A DNA stretch of 64,000 nt from Tildeniella nuda ZEHNDER 1965/U140 (GCA_019358895.1 JAHHIG010000001.1:1-64000); one strand, 5' to 3'; positions 1 through 10,386 are shown, counted from the stretch's first letter. Notes: generated by a model from the letters alone, not told the origin. Translations and numbers: made by a program.

Positions 1-123
1 TGTGGCAAGCTCGACTTTTCCCAGTCTCTAGCGCAACAACCGATATGGTAAAAATACCAAAAGTCTTATTAGACTGCTGTTTCAGCCTATTGTGCTACGC
101 TGCCTAATTGGATAAAGTCGAGC

Positions 124-576
124 TTAGTGAGAAGCGATTTTTTGCTGGTCGATCGCGGCAAAATCGACGCGCTCTGCATGACCCCAAAAGGCTTCCAGAT
201 TGTAGAATTCTCGCTCTTGCGGCATCAAGATATGGACAATCACATCGCCGTAGTCCTGGAGTGTCCAGCTACCTTCTGACTGCCCTTCGGTGCGGATGGG
301 AGTGCGCTGCAATTCCTCTTCAACCTTGTCTTTGACGGAACCCGCGATCGCCCGTACCTGCGCTTTTGAAAAGCCCGTCACGATCACAAAGTAATCTGCC
401 AGCGTAGAGATATCGGCAACCCGCAGGAGCGTAATATCAGCGGCTTTACGATCGTCAGCGGCATGGGCAGCCGCGATCGCCAGTTGCAGGCTCGAATCAT
501 CTTCGGTGCTAGGAGTACCCTCGCTAGCAGTGGCTAAGACAGACGTTAGAGAGGATTCTTGAGCGTAGTTTGGCAT
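124..576 (-). CDS. rsfS: Ribosomal silencing factor RsfS (YbeB/Iojap family)
   Basis: Translation contains the RsfS core ADDRKAADITLLRVADISTLADYFVIVTGFSKAQVRAIA...GDVIVHILMPQEREFYNLEAFWG. Confidence 0.95.
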   Translation of the reverse strand: MPNYAQESSLTSVLATASEGTPSTEDDSSLQLAIAAAHAADDRKAADITLLRVADISTLADYFVIVTGFSKAQVRAIAGSVKDKVEEELQRTPIRTEGQSEGSWTLQDYGDVIVHILMPQEREFYNLEAFWGHAERVDFAAIDQQKIASH

Positions 577-711
577 TCAATCTCCAGCTTCGTAGGGTAA
601 TTAAACAGTTGCGAGTCAGAAAAGGGTCATTCAAGTTTGATCAGAGGTTGATCAAAGCAACATTGTTTCGTCTTTAACATCTTAGATTGAGAAGCATTCA
701 GAGCTTGAACG

Positions 712-1551
712 TCATTGAGACTGAATCTTGGCGGGCGCGGGCGTTTTCTTGTGAGTCAACCCCAGCGCCCAGTTGCGAGTGAGTACCATACGGGGATGAA
801 TTTGCTGAGCGCGAGACAACAGATAGCGCAAGGATTCATCGCAGGTTAGCCAAACAGCGCGATAGAGGTCTTGCTGGCTACTTTGACGTAACACATCCAA
901 TTCTGGTGTGTCTCCGCGACCAGGCTCCAGACTATCGGCTAGAAAAACGACACAACTCAACGCACTCATGCCAGGGCAGCCCAGCGTATGGTTGCGAATA
1001 GCATCCAGCACTGCCTCATCCTGAATACCAAACTCGTCTCTAGCGACGATCGCGCCTACTGCGGCATGAAGCAAATGCGGATTTGCCATATCGACTGGAT
1101 CAAGCACGATTCCTTCAGCTTGCGCCATTTGCAGCAGACGTTGCGGCTTAAAAAACTTCGCCAGATCGTGCATTAGACCTGCCTGTGCAGCTTGCGCTTG
1201 ATCAAGCTGATGACACTGAGCCAGCTCGATTGAGCACTGCTCTACACGCAGAATATGTTGCAGTCGACTGATGGGCACGTTTCTTTGCAGCCAGCGAATG
1301 ATGCGATCGCGCAACTCGACGGACATCACTGAGGCAGAGGTGCTGACATGAGGGTTATCAGACGGTAGTGTCGTAGCAGCTTGTGAATGATCATCAAACG
1401 GCACACGGTTCAAAGACTGAGCGTTTGGAGACTGAGGAGATGCGGCAGAGAGCGCTTTGTCGGCAATCCGCTCTACAGACTGCTTCACAGGCTTCAGATG
1501 CCCTACATCTGCGGTGTCATAAGAATCCATGTTGCCGTCTAATTCACGCAT
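712..1551 (-). CDS. yqeK: HD-domain bis(5'-nucleosyl)-tetraphosphatase, YqeK-like
   Basis: HD motif region (LMHDLAKFF), HAAVGA and IRNHTLG segments typical of YqeK; next to rsfS, a common arrangement; N-terminal extension uncertain. Confidence 0.85.
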   Translation of the reverse strand: MRELDGNMDSYDTADVGHLKPVKQSVERIADKALSAASPQSPNAQSLNRVPFDDHSQAATTLPSDNPHVSTSASVMSVELRDRIIRWLQRNVPISRLQHILRVEQCSIELAQCHQLDQAQAAQAGLMHDLAKFFKPQRLLQMAQAEGIVLDPVDMANPHLLHAAVGAIVARDEFGIQDEAVLDAIRNHTLGCPGMSALSCVVFLADSLEPGRGDTPELDVLRQSSQQDLYRAVWLTCDESLRYLLSRAQQIHPRMVLTRNWALGLTHKKTPAPAKIQSQ

Positions 1552-1670
1552 TCAGACAAGGGTCTCCTAGTTTGCACTGAGAGTGTTCAGGCTGAGAGGG
1601 TAAGTTGCAGTGAACGACAGTGTACGAAATCAAAAACTTGCTTGGAAATGTGGAGCCTCTTCATTCTAGC

Positions 1671-2599
1671 TCACCCCTTCCGGTTGCTTTCGACCCAACG
1701 GCAAAATTCAAAATTCGCAACACAACCCCTGCGGTGATAACTGCTTGCCTGTCCTAGCGTGACTACTTTTGACCGCACGGGAGTTCCCATTGAGTTGCAA
1801 CCTTCGCTCCTAAACAAGCAAGTTGAAAGCAAGCAGGCTGGTCGGCGGATAGTATACAAATTCAGTTCCTCTTGGGGCATAAAATAGCTTTCCAAGGCAC
1901 TGAAGCGACGGCTATGGGGTCGGTAGATGGCACCAGAACGCAAGTCTGGACGCAAAAGCCAGAGTGCCGTCCGTTCGTCGTAACCACGGTCTAGCCCCTC
2001 GGATGGCACCACGTAAGGTCGTCAGGCTGCTGGGAGAAAGCCAGTCGGCGCCGCCTCCGGCAGCTTGCGACGCATACCGGCATGGATCTCACGCACCCAC
2101 TGCAGGGCTTGCTGCCAGCCCTGATCTTCCTGGCGAGACTGACACCGAGGGTGGACAGGAACCGACTGGCGAAGTGCCGCACCCGTTTGGACGACTTGCC
2201 GAAGTCGTCCACGTAGGTATCCTTTGCCGGGCGAATCAGTGGCTGTGAGGGGTTGGATTTGTCGTTGGTGGTGTTGCTGTGTGCTGGTGCGGTGCCGTAA
2301 CAAGCCAAGAGTGCTGGTGAAACCGCTACCTGTTGAGCCACGTACTGGATGACCACGTGAGGACTCTGCAAGCGGTGCTCTGGAAAGCAGCCCAGTTGCA
2401 GTGCAAAACCCAAACGGTTGGAATCGCCTCGAACGGCATCAAGTGCTTGTTGTTCCGCAGGCGAGAGCCCAAAGAAGCGGTTTAACTCCTCCTGGCTGAT
2501 TGCCTCTGGAAACCGATGCCATTGGTCTTGCTCGGCTTGGGAGAGCAATTGCACGGGCAGGATGCAAACAGGGCAAACTGTCCCATGATGGTTTGTCAA
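1671..2599 (-). pseudogene. Tn3-family transposase remnant (DUF4158 N-terminus plus internal LRSG...SRRF segment), deleted and frameshifted
   Basis: ORF 1991-2599: LSPAEQQALDAVRGDSNRLGFALQLGCFPEHR (DUF4158/TnpA N-term); ORF 1671-2012: LRSGAIYRPHSRRFSALESYFMP resembles an internal TnpA segment; not one continuous frame. Confidence 0.7.
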
Positions 2600-2639
2600 T
2601 GGGTCGGACGTTGCTGAGTCGTCTCGGTAGCCATGCAGC

Positions 2640-2814
2640 GCTCACGTTCCCAGTGCCTCCTCACAGGCTGCGTCATGGTTGTGGCTACAAGCTGGTTAAG
2701 GACGGGCATGACCCACGCTCGATTCAGCACTCTCTGGGGCACAAGAACATTCAGCAGACGGTGCGCGACACAGAGTTAGCGTCGGCTTGCTTTAGTGACT
2801 TCCGGCACGACTGA
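2640..2814 (+). pseudogene. Tyrosine recombinase/integrase C-terminal fragment
   Basis: VPPHRLRHGCGYKLVKDGHDPRSIQHSLGHKNIQQTVRDTELA: HxLRH and LGH boxes; expected VRYT nucleophile reads VRDT. Confidence 0.75.
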
Positions 2815-3024
2815 ATGCTTGAACGACCAAAGATCTTTCCGTTGCGATCACTAAGCCTGTTCGCGATCGTAGCACTGATTGTTTTTGCCTTTAAGGTTCG
2901 TCCACCCCAGCGATCGCAGGTCACCGACAAAACACCTAGTCCGAGGGTCGTGGGTCTGGTTTCGCTGCTTGCGTCGAGTGTGTTCATGGCATTAAGTCTG
3001 GTCATTGATGTTGTACTTGGCTAG
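2815..3024 (+). CDS. Small hypothetical membrane protein
   Basis: 69 aa ORF with two hydrophobic segments directly after the integrase remnant. Confidence 0.35.
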   Translation: MLERPKIFPLRSLSLFAIVALIVFAFKVRPPQRSQVTDKTPSPRVVGLVSLLASSVFMALSLVIDVVLG

Positions 3025-3060
3025 GCGATCGTTGGAATTTAACTGACGCTTTATGCTCTG

Positions 3061-3309
3061 ATGATCAAACTCGTTTCTCAATGGTCACGCTCGGCAAGAT
3101 GGGGAAACGCCCACCAGTTAGCACTCGCAGGTGGAGCACTGTTGACCTATGTCTGGTATGGGTTTCCTCACCCCCCGGCTGCGGGTTCAAAGGGCGTTGT
3201 TGATTTGATTGGCAATGGCATCTTCGCGATCGGTGCGATCGTTCTGCTTGTGCTTAGCGCAAAGCGCAACTCCGAAAGAACCGCTCATCATACTGTGCAA
3301 GGATTGTGA
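3061..3309 (+). CDS. Small hypothetical membrane protein
   Basis: 82 aa ORF, hydrophobic segments; 3' end overlaps the azoreductase fragment on the other strand. Confidence 0.35.
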   Translation: MIKLVSQWSRSARWGNAHQLALAGGALLTYVWYGFPHPPAAGSKGVVDLIGNGIFAIGAIVLLVLSAKRNSERTAHHTVQGL

Positions 3310-3440
3310 CCCAGATCTCGATAGGTAACGGTATCGTTGGGATGCTGCTGTTTCCATTGCTCGACAAACTCTTTAGTCATGCGGCGAGAGCGCGATCGCT
3401 CTCTACGTGGACTCGCATCAATGTGCAATAGATGTTTCAT
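3288..3440 (-). pseudogene. FMN-dependent NADH-azoreductase (AcpD-like) N-terminal fragment
   Basis: MKHLLHIDASPRRERSRSRRMTKEFVEQWKQQHPNDTVTYRDLGHNP then stops; only about 50 aa of a normally much longer protein. Confidence 0.65.
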
Positions 3441-3457
3441 ATTTGAATCTCCTGTTT

Positions 3458-4372
3458 CTACACTAAAGACTTTGTTTTTGAAATCTGAGTTGTGTTCGCA
3501 TAGTAATCGGCAATATCGTCGCTCGTCGTTAACCAAACACCTTCATGCCCCGTGATGTATTCCAGTGCCTTTTCAAGGTACTTGTGACGAAACGGCTGAT
3601 TGATAATAAAGGGGTGTAAACAAAGCGCCATCACTCTGCCTGACTGCTCTCCCTCTTTGTAGAGCTGATCGAATTGATCGACGACTGTACGGTAAAAGTC
3701 TTCTCCAGATAGACCTTTATTGACCAACAACATTCCGTCATTGAGTTCGATCGAATAGGGTACAGATATCATGCCTGCAATATTGAGCGGGAATGGCTGA
3801 TCGTCAGCACACCAATCCAGGACATAGGAAAGACCGAGTTCCTTGAGTAGCTCTGGAGTTTCAAAGGTTTCTGTGAGACCTGGTCCCAGCCAGCCCTTGA
3901 TCGATTGTCCAGTTGCATCCGAGATGGTTTTGACCACAGCAGTCAGATAGCTGCGCTCTTGCTCAACCGTCATATTGGCGTGGAGAATCGAGTTGTTCTT
4001 GCCGTGAGCAACCCAAGCCCAATTGCGCTCCTTCCCTGCATCAATGATTTGAGGGTAACGGCTGCAACAGTCCGAGTTAAGCAGAACTGTGGCACGTATG
4101 TTATATCTGTCCAGGGTCTCAATCATGCGCCAAATGCCTACCCGGACACCATAGTCGCGCCAACCGTAGTTCAGCGGATCAGGTTTTAGATGCGCTGTGC
4201 CGTCAAAGATGTTGAATGACGGTTTGTCAACTTCATAGTGTTCAATATTCAAGCCAACATAAAACGCGATCCGCGCACCGTCTGACCAAATCAGCTTGGG
4301 GCGATTGACGATCGGCGAATAGCTGTAAAGCGTATTGTCCATTTTGATCTCCAATGCTTGGAATTCACACAA
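3458..4372 (-). CDS. Polysaccharide deacetylase family protein (allantoinase/PuuE-like)
   Basis: NodB-like fold features: RATVLLNSDCC, WAWVAHGKNNS, GWLGPGLTETFET, LCLHPFI; start likely at the internal MDNTLYSY. Confidence 0.85.
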   Translation of the reverse strand: MCEFQALEIKMDNTLYSYSPIVNRPKLIWSDGARIAFYVGLNIEHYEVDKPSFNIFDGTAHLKPDPLNYGWRDYGVRVGIWRMIETLDRYNIRATVLLNSDCCSRYPQIIDAGKERNWAWVAHGKNNSILHANMTVEQERSYLTAVVKTISDATGQSIKGWLGPGLTETFETPELLKELGLSYVLDWCADDQPFPLNIAGMISVPYSIELNDGMLLVNKGLSGEDFYRTVVDQFDQLYKEGEQSGRVMALCLHPFIINQPFRHKYLEKALEYITGHEGVWLTTSDDIADYYANTTQISKTKSLV

Positions 4373-4446
4373 TCAGTCAGCACCAGTTAAGACGAAGCAG
4401 TGTCATCTGGTGTGACAAGTCTGTTCTGATCAATTTCCTGATGTTG

Positions 4447-5181
4447 CTAAGCAACTAAACGCGACACTTGCGGCATCCGGGAAGCAGCGTGCAACTCCTC
4501 CAACGTCACATGACCCATAAACTTGCTACTGGCGATCGCTGCCTGGTCATTCTCAATTGCTTCAGCAAATAGGACAGCAGGGTCAGACTTCAGCTTCTGC
4601 AAATACCTGTGTAGATTGGGATACATCTGCTGCAAGTCAAAGAGCTGATGATAGTCCACCCAACGACCAATCCCAGCCAAGTAGGCATCGGCTAACGTGC
4701 GGGTTTTGCCGCCTAACAGCCATTCCTGATTGACTAGAAATGTATCCAGGTAGGCACAATTTTTAGCAACTTCTGCTCGTCCAACAGTTCTCAGCAGTTC
4801 GCGATCGGCTGGCTCCAGATCTGGCATTTCATCAGCTGTCCAGAGGGGATTAAACGCTGCATAAAAGTCAGTGTTGAGATAGGCTAACATCTGGTTGAGG
4901 CGATCGAACTTTCGTGTACCCTGACGAAAGCCCAAGCCTTGATCCAAACCACGATTCGCCAGATGCATCAAAATTGCGAAGCTTTCAGTTAATGTCTGCC
5001 CATCCTCTAGCAGCAGCGCGGGAGTCAGGTACAGCGGGTTGATATAACCATAGAGCGGGTTCCACGGGTGCTGAAGCATTTCAATACGACAGAGCTGGTA
5101 GGGCTGACCGAGCCATTCGAGTGCCACGATCGAGCCAAATGAACTGCCTTGTGGCACACCATAAAACAATACAGGTTGCAT
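4447..5181 (-). CDS. Glutathione S-transferase family protein
   Basis: MQPVLFYGVPQGSSFGSIVALEWLGQPYQLCRIEML...YLTPALLLEDGQTLTESFAILMHL; thioredoxin-fold and alpha-helical halves. Confidence 0.85.
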   Translation of the reverse strand: MQPVLFYGVPQGSSFGSIVALEWLGQPYQLCRIEMLQHPWNPLYGYINPLYLTPALLLEDGQTLTESFAILMHLANRGLDQGLGFRQGTRKFDRLNQMLAYLNTDFYAAFNPLWTADEMPDLEPADRELLRTVGRAEVAKNCAYLDTFLVNQEWLLGGKTRTLADAYLAGIGRWVDYHQLFDLQQMYPNLHRYLQKLKSDPAVLFAEAIENDQAAIASSKFMGHVTLEELHAASRMPQVSRLVA

Positions 5182-5204
5182 AAGATAACTCCTAAAAGAC
5201 TTAC

Positions 5205-6068
5205 TCAACGAAGTACTTTGATTAGCGCAGCGGCTTCTTCATTGCCGTAACCTGCCGCCATTGCTCGTTTGAACAGCCCTGAAGCGAATGTGGGAAATTC
5301 AGCATTGATCTGGGCGGCTTGAGCGGTTTTCACCAATCGTTCTGTCGCTTCCACAGAAATTTTGAGCGGACTTTCGGAAACCGTGTAATCTCCTGTCTGA
5401 ATGACCGTCCCTTCGTGTTTGAGAAACTCGCCAAAGCTCGGTGCAATATCCGCGACAATGGAGCCGTAGGTATTGACGCGAAAGCCCTCCGCCTCGCAAA
5501 TACGAGCACCGTGAAAAAAGCCAAGCACTGCACCGTAGATGTAGGAAAGCGTTGCTAAATCCATTGCAGAGGCGGAACCAATCTGCTCACCTAGATAGGT
5601 CAAATTGCCGCCTAAAATCTTGAGCAGCGATTCACTCTGCCGGAATGTAGTTTCGGCACCCGACACCAGAATGGGCGTGTCTGGTCTTCCCATCTGGCTG
5701 GGAGCTGCCTGAATCGCACCATCGAGGTAGCCCGCACCTCGCTCTTTCGCCCAACTTTCGCTATCTCGTGCTTCTTAGGGGCTACCTGTAGTCAACTGAA
5801 TCAGAATGCGTCCAGCGAGAGCAGCAGCGACTTCTTTGGTAGCAAGAATCTGGTTCGTAGCTGAATAATCATGAACGCAAACTACGATGATGGGACTGGC
5901 ACTAACGGCAGCAGCGGCGTTGGGAGCAAGCACGGCTCCTGCTTGAACCAGTGATTTCGCTTTGGCGATCGTCCGGTTCCAGACCGTCACGCGATATCCG
6001 TTTTGCAGCAGCAACTGAGCCAATGTTGAACCCATTGTTCCTAGACCAATCACTGAAGCTTCTAGCAT
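5205..6068 (-). pseudogene. NAD(P)-dependent oxidoreductase (beta-hydroxyacid dehydrogenase / imine reductase-like) with an internal TAA
   Basis: N-term ORF 5775-6068 (VIGLGTMGSTLAQLLLQNGYRVTVWNRT) and C-term ORF 5205-5693 are in the same frame; intervening codons read LTTGSP*EARDSESWAKERGAGYLDGAIQAAPSQMG. Confidence 0.9.
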
Positions 6069-6263
6069 TGTGTGTTCTCCCTATGCTGAGATTGCAGAGC
6101 AACCAATCTAAATGAATGACTCTTTCACCTTAGGGAAACCTCTCACGATTCAACTATCAAAATCCTGTGCAACTATCAAAATCCTGCAACCAGTTTTCAG
6201 GCGACCCAACAGAAAGGCTCTGAAAGTGAATAGAATCAGAACTAGACATATTGGGTTTGCAAA

Positions 6264-7160
6264 ATGAAGACACTTTTCACCCATCTGGCTGGAACCACTG
6301 ACTTGCCTATCTGGTCGAGTCAAGCCCAGGGTTGGAACCATATTCTGGTTGAGCAATTTCAGCACCCTCCCGGCGAGGAGAAGAGTCATTTCAGCGAAGA
6401 ACACGCCATTTGTCTGTCTCTGGCTCCTCGCCCAGTGCGCCTATTGCAAATTAAGGGCAGCAAAACCCATGTAGGCTTGCAATCCAAAGGGGACGTTTCG
6501 CTTACGCCTGCAAAGATTCCATCTTATTTCCGTTGGGAGAGTGACGATAGTTGTTTGCAAATTCGTATTGCATCGCAGTTTATCCAGACTGTTGCTAGGG
6601 AGACGATAAGTGCTTCGCACGGACAAGTCAACGCCACCGATTCCGATCGCTTAGAATTGCGCCTGGAATTTCAGACTCGCGATCCACAGCTTGAAGCAAT
6701 CGGCATGATGCTGCTGGCTGAACTCAAGCAGGAAGGTATTGGCGGAAAACTCTACATTGAATCGTTGTCAAATGTACTGGCAGTGCATCTGATCAGACAG
6801 TACGCAGCTTCCAAATCTCGGTTTATCGTTTACGAAAGTGGTTTATCTGAACGTCAGGTTCTGCAAGTCGTAGAGTACATTGATGTCCATCTCCATCAAG
6901 ACATCAAACTGGCTGATCTGGCGACCTTACTCAACATTAGTAAATCCCATCTCAGCCACCGATTCAAACAATCGATCGGCATGACTCCCTATCAATATCT
7001 GCTGCAACAGCGAATTGAACGGGCAAAGCAGTTGTTGAAGAAGGGCGATCGCTCCATCATGGACATTGCTTTCCTATGTGGATTCAACAGCCACAGTCAT
7101 CTCAGCAAACAGTTCCGCCAGCTTACAGGCATGACCCCAAAAACCTACAGAGTGAATTAA
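6264..7160 (+). CDS. AraC family transcriptional regulator
   Basis: C-terminal double HTH: LADLATLLNISKSHLSHRFKQSIGMTPYQYLLQQRIERAKQLL...IAFLCGFNSHSHLSKQFRQLTGMTPKTYR. Confidence 0.93.
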   Translation: MKTLFTHLAGTTDLPIWSSQAQGWNHILVEQFQHPPGEEKSHFSEEHAICLSLAPRPVRLLQIKGSKTHVGLQSKGDVSLTPAKIPSYFRWESDDSCLQIRIASQFIQTVARETISASHGQVNATDSDRLELRLEFQTRDPQLEAIGMMLLAELKQEGIGGKLYIESLSNVLAVHLIRQYAASKSRFIVYESGLSERQVLQVVEYIDVHLHQDIKLADLATLLNISKSHLSHRFKQSIGMTPYQYLLQQRIERAKQLLKKGDRSIMDIAFLCGFNSHSHLSKQFRQLTGMTPKTYRVN

Positions 7161-7178
7161 ACAACTTTCTCTGTGTCT

Positions 7179-7345
7179 TTAGAGCTTCTTGAAGTATCTG
7201 GCAACTGGAAACAGCCCGAAGCCTGCCTTTTCGTATATATGACGTGCTGGGGCATGACCAGGATCACCTCCGGTCTCAACCATCGCAACAGACATCCCAG
7301 CCTCTTTCATCCAATTCAGAGCGAATTTCGTCAGAGCGGTGCCAA
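7179..7345 (-). pseudogene. GNAT family N-acetyltransferase C-terminal fragment
   Basis: Own reverse-strand translation: IAIGTALTKFALNWMKEAGMSVAMVETGGDPGHAPARHIYEKAGFGLFPVARYFKKL*; in-frame TAG just upstream, no start. Confidence 0.75.
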
Positions 7346-7452
7346 TGGCAATGTTCTACATAAGCTTGGCAGGGTAAAAGGCACAATATAAGATTGCTCA
7401 AGCGATTGGTCAAAGCCGCTCAAAGGAGTTAGGAAACGTAGCGAGGGATAAG

Positions 7453-8358
7453 ATGACGACACAACCCATTAGGGTGATTGATTACAGCGAAGCAAATGCT
7501 GCTCATTCGTTATTGCCCAAGCCGTCCATCCTTTCAAGCTCTGGCTGGAGTCAATTACATCTAGAGGTCTTTCAGCAACCCAAATTTGAAATTGCTGAAC
7601 ACCAGCACACGATGCATGTGATTGCCCACTCGCCCATTTCTAACCATTTTCCTGCATCCTCCACTGGAGAGCGCTGGTTAGATAGCAAGGTATGTCACGA
7701 AACGCGCCATCAGGGGGAAATTGCGATCGTTCCGGCGGGGGTTACCCATCGCTGTAACTGGAATGCCTCGGTTGAGTTTATGGTGCTGGCGATCGAGCCT
7801 GTACTGCTTCAGCAAGTTGGGCAGGATGCTGTGGATGTTGATCAGATTGAACTCCCTCCCCAGTTCATGAATCAAGTCGATCCGTTGATTCAAGGCATCT
7901 TTCTAACACTGAGAGAGGAATTAGAGTTTGGCAAAATTGGCAGTAATTTGTTGATCGATAGCCTCAAAACAACCTTAGCCACTCATCTGCTACGCAACTA
8001 CTGTACTTTCCAACCGAGGCGATTCGGTAATGAAACTGGTTTATCTCAATTCAGACTGGGACAGATCAAGGAGTATATCAACGAACATCTGAATTGGGAT
8101 CTGAAACTGATTGAGTTAAGCGCGATCGCTCAACTCAGTCCTTATCATTTTCTGCGTCTATTTAAGCAACATATGGGCATCACTCCGCATCAATACATTC
8201 TGCAACAACGAATTGAACGGGCAAAGCACCTGCTGCAACACAGCAACCTCAGCATTGCAGACATTGCTGTGCGAACAGGATTTTCTGACCAAAGCCACTT
8301 AACGAGATGCTTTAAAGGCAGATTTGGTGTAACGCCCAAACAACTGCTGCAAGATTGA
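7453..8358 (+). CDS. AraC family transcriptional regulator
   Basis: KLIELSAIAQLSPYHFLRLFKQHMGITPHQYILQQRIERAKHLL...IAVRTGFSDQSHLTRCFKGRFGVTPKQ. Confidence 0.93.
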   Translation: MTTQPIRVIDYSEANAAHSLLPKPSILSSSGWSQLHLEVFQQPKFEIAEHQHTMHVIAHSPISNHFPASSTGERWLDSKVCHETRHQGEIAIVPAGVTHRCNWNASVEFMVLAIEPVLLQQVGQDAVDVDQIELPPQFMNQVDPLIQGIFLTLREELEFGKIGSNLLIDSLKTTLATHLLRNYCTFQPRRFGNETGLSQFRLGQIKEYINEHLNWDLKLIELSAIAQLSPYHFLRLFKQHMGITPHQYILQQRIERAKHLLQHSNLSIADIAVRTGFSDQSHLTRCFKGRFGVTPKQLLQD

Positions 8359-8448
8359 TCGCAAGAATTTACTAAAATCCCGCAACTTTTTTCTAGCATT
8401 CTGAACCACCAGCTTTTTAAGTTATGAACAGGCTTTGCTGGAGAGAAA

Positions 8449-9165
8449 ATGAAAATCAGCACAAACGAGGTGCTAATCGAAACATCGGATGGACAAATGC
8501 CTGCTGTGCTAGTGACACCGACTCAACCCGATCGCAAACCCGCCATTTTGCTACTAATGGAAGCATTTGGATTAACCTCACACATTCGAGCTGTCGCAGC
8601 CCGAATTGCGAACGAAGGCTATATAGTGCTTATTCCAGACCTTTACTACCGTGAATTGCCTCACAATAAGTTTGGCTATGACCAGGTAGAACAGGCAATG
8701 GCGATAATGTGGCGCTTGGACTTCGGCAAACTAATGGAAAACGACTTACGAGCCGCGCTAGCTTATTTGACGTCACACCAATTGGTGAATCCTAGTCGTA
8801 TTGGGGTAGCAGGATTCTGTTTGGGCGGTGGCTTGACCTTCTTCACAGCCTGCAAGCTATCCGATGAAATTGCAGTAGCGGCTTCCTTTTACGGCATGGT
8901 GCTTGATGAATGGATTGAGTCTGTAAAAGAGATCACAGTGCCCGTCTACGTGTTTTTTGGCGGTAAAGATCCGTTCATTTCAAGCGATCGCATTGGGCAG
9001 ATCGAATCCCGATTTCAAGTCCTAGAGAAAGACTATCGGCTGAAGATCTATCCAGACGCAGGGCACGGTTTTTTCTGTGATGAAAGGTCTGACTACAATC
9101 CATCAGCAGCAGCAGATGCATGGTCTGAACTGCTGCAATTCTTTGATCAACACTTAAACAGTTAG
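8449..9165 (+). CDS. Dienelactone hydrolase family protein
   Basis: IGVAGFCLGGGL (nucleophile Cys elbow), FFGGKDPFI, YPDAGHGFFCDERSDY. Confidence 0.92.
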   Translation: MKISTNEVLIETSDGQMPAVLVTPTQPDRKPAILLLMEAFGLTSHIRAVAARIANEGYIVLIPDLYYRELPHNKFGYDQVEQAMAIMWRLDFGKLMENDLRAALAYLTSHQLVNPSRIGVAGFCLGGGLTFFTACKLSDEIAVAASFYGMVLDEWIESVKEITVPVYVFFGGKDPFISSDRIGQIESRFQVLEKDYRLKIYPDAGHGFFCDERSDYNPSAAADAWSELLQFFDQHLNS

Positions 9166-9262
9166 ACTACGGTTTATCAATTCGTGATTTTATATTGACT
9201 GTTTGTTCAGTCATAAATACACTGAAAAGTAAGCAAGAACTCTGCAAACCGTTGGAGGAAGA

Positions 9263-9958
9263 ATGATGATTTGGCAAGAAGTCATTGAAGACAGCAATGT
9301 TTGGGTTTACGAATACGTGGCAAATGGGTACAAAGCGAATGCGGTCGCAGTGACACTCGAAGACGGTGAACTCGCGATCGTCAGTCCACCGATTGGACTA
9401 TCAGAAGCCGATTTTACTGAAATTGATGCAAAGGGACAGGTAACAGCACTGATCGCCCCGCATTCTGCACATGATTTAGGGCAAAACGAGTGGCAAGCCC
9501 GTTATCCCGATGCAATTCCCTATGCTCCTACAATTGCGATCGAGCAACTGAAGCATGTAGGACAACGATCGTTTACACCCGTTTCTAAGTTATTTGCTTC
9601 AACTGTGGAGTTTCGAGAAGTTCCGGGCACGAAGAAAGGCGGAACAATCGCCATCTCGCGTCGAGGTAAACGACCGATTGTCTATCTTGATGAACTAATC
9701 ATCAACTGGTCATCGCTCCCCCATAATTGGACAAGATTCTGGTTCCAGTTCAGCAACAGTGCGCCCAGACTCAGAGTCAATCAGATTTACAAACAAATGT
9801 TTTGCCCCGATCTACAAGCAGTCGTGCAGACGGTGTTGGGAGCGTTAGAGGGCGATCCAGCGATCGTACCCGCACATGGAACTCCCCTGGTTCAAGTCGG
9901 TGATGCCGCACGGGTACGGGCACTTGTCGAATCCTTAACCAAACCAGTCGCAAATTAG
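9263..9958 (+). CDS. MBL-fold/DUF4336-like protein
   Basis: 231 aa ORF; ALIAPHSAHDLG and IVPAHGTPL segments suggest a metallo-beta-lactamase-like fold without a canonical HxHxDH. Confidence 0.5.
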   Translation: MMIWQEVIEDSNVWVYEYVANGYKANAVAVTLEDGELAIVSPPIGLSEADFTEIDAKGQVTALIAPHSAHDLGQNEWQARYPDAIPYAPTIAIEQLKHVGQRSFTPVSKLFASTVEFREVPGTKKGGTIAISRRGKRPIVYLDELIINWSSLPHNWTRFWFQFSNSAPRLRVNQIYKQMFCPDLQAVVQTVLGALEGDPAIVPAHGTPLVQVGDAARVRALVESLTKPVAN

Positions 9959-9987
9959 ATGATTTTTTCTGAACGCCTGGATCAGCT

Positions 9988-10008
9988 TTGTAGTACATTG
10001 TACTACAA
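9988..10008. promoter_or_regulatory. 21-bp perfect palindrome, candidate repressor operator
   Basis: TTGTAGTACA-T-TGTACTACAA, 10-bp arms around 1 nt, in the gap after the 9263-9958 ORF; resembles BlaI/CopY-type operators. Confidence 0.5.
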
Positions 10009-10132
10009 TTGAGATTGATGACCTCGTCGCGCTAGCTTTTCGCTCAAAGGACATTGAGATGCGTGAATTGAAGTATTTCATCGCCTGTACCATCGATCGC
10101 TCATCGACCGCGAAAATGGTTCTTTCACCGCT

Positions 10133-10369
10133 ATGATCCACCAGACGACTTATCGACCAAGATCGCCCCTCTCACAGTGCATAGAATTTTTTTGGTTTCG
10201 GGAGGGCGATCATCTGCCACAATCCCAGTCGTGCTTGCTACCGATCGGCTCAATGGAGTTAGTCATCAACCTGCACGAGGACAGGATTCCCCTGTTTGAT
10301 CGGCAGAGTCGGGCAGAGTGTGGCAGCACGAACGGCACCATGATTTGTGGCATACATACAGTTATTTAA
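10133..10369 (+). pseudogene. AraC-family regulator N-terminal (DUF6597-like) fragment
   Basis: YRPRSPLSQCIEFFWFREGDHLPQSQSCLLPIGSMELVINLHED...MICGIHT then stop; no HTH domain follows. Confidence 0.6.
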
Positions 10370-10386
10370 GAGTGAGGGTTCACTAA

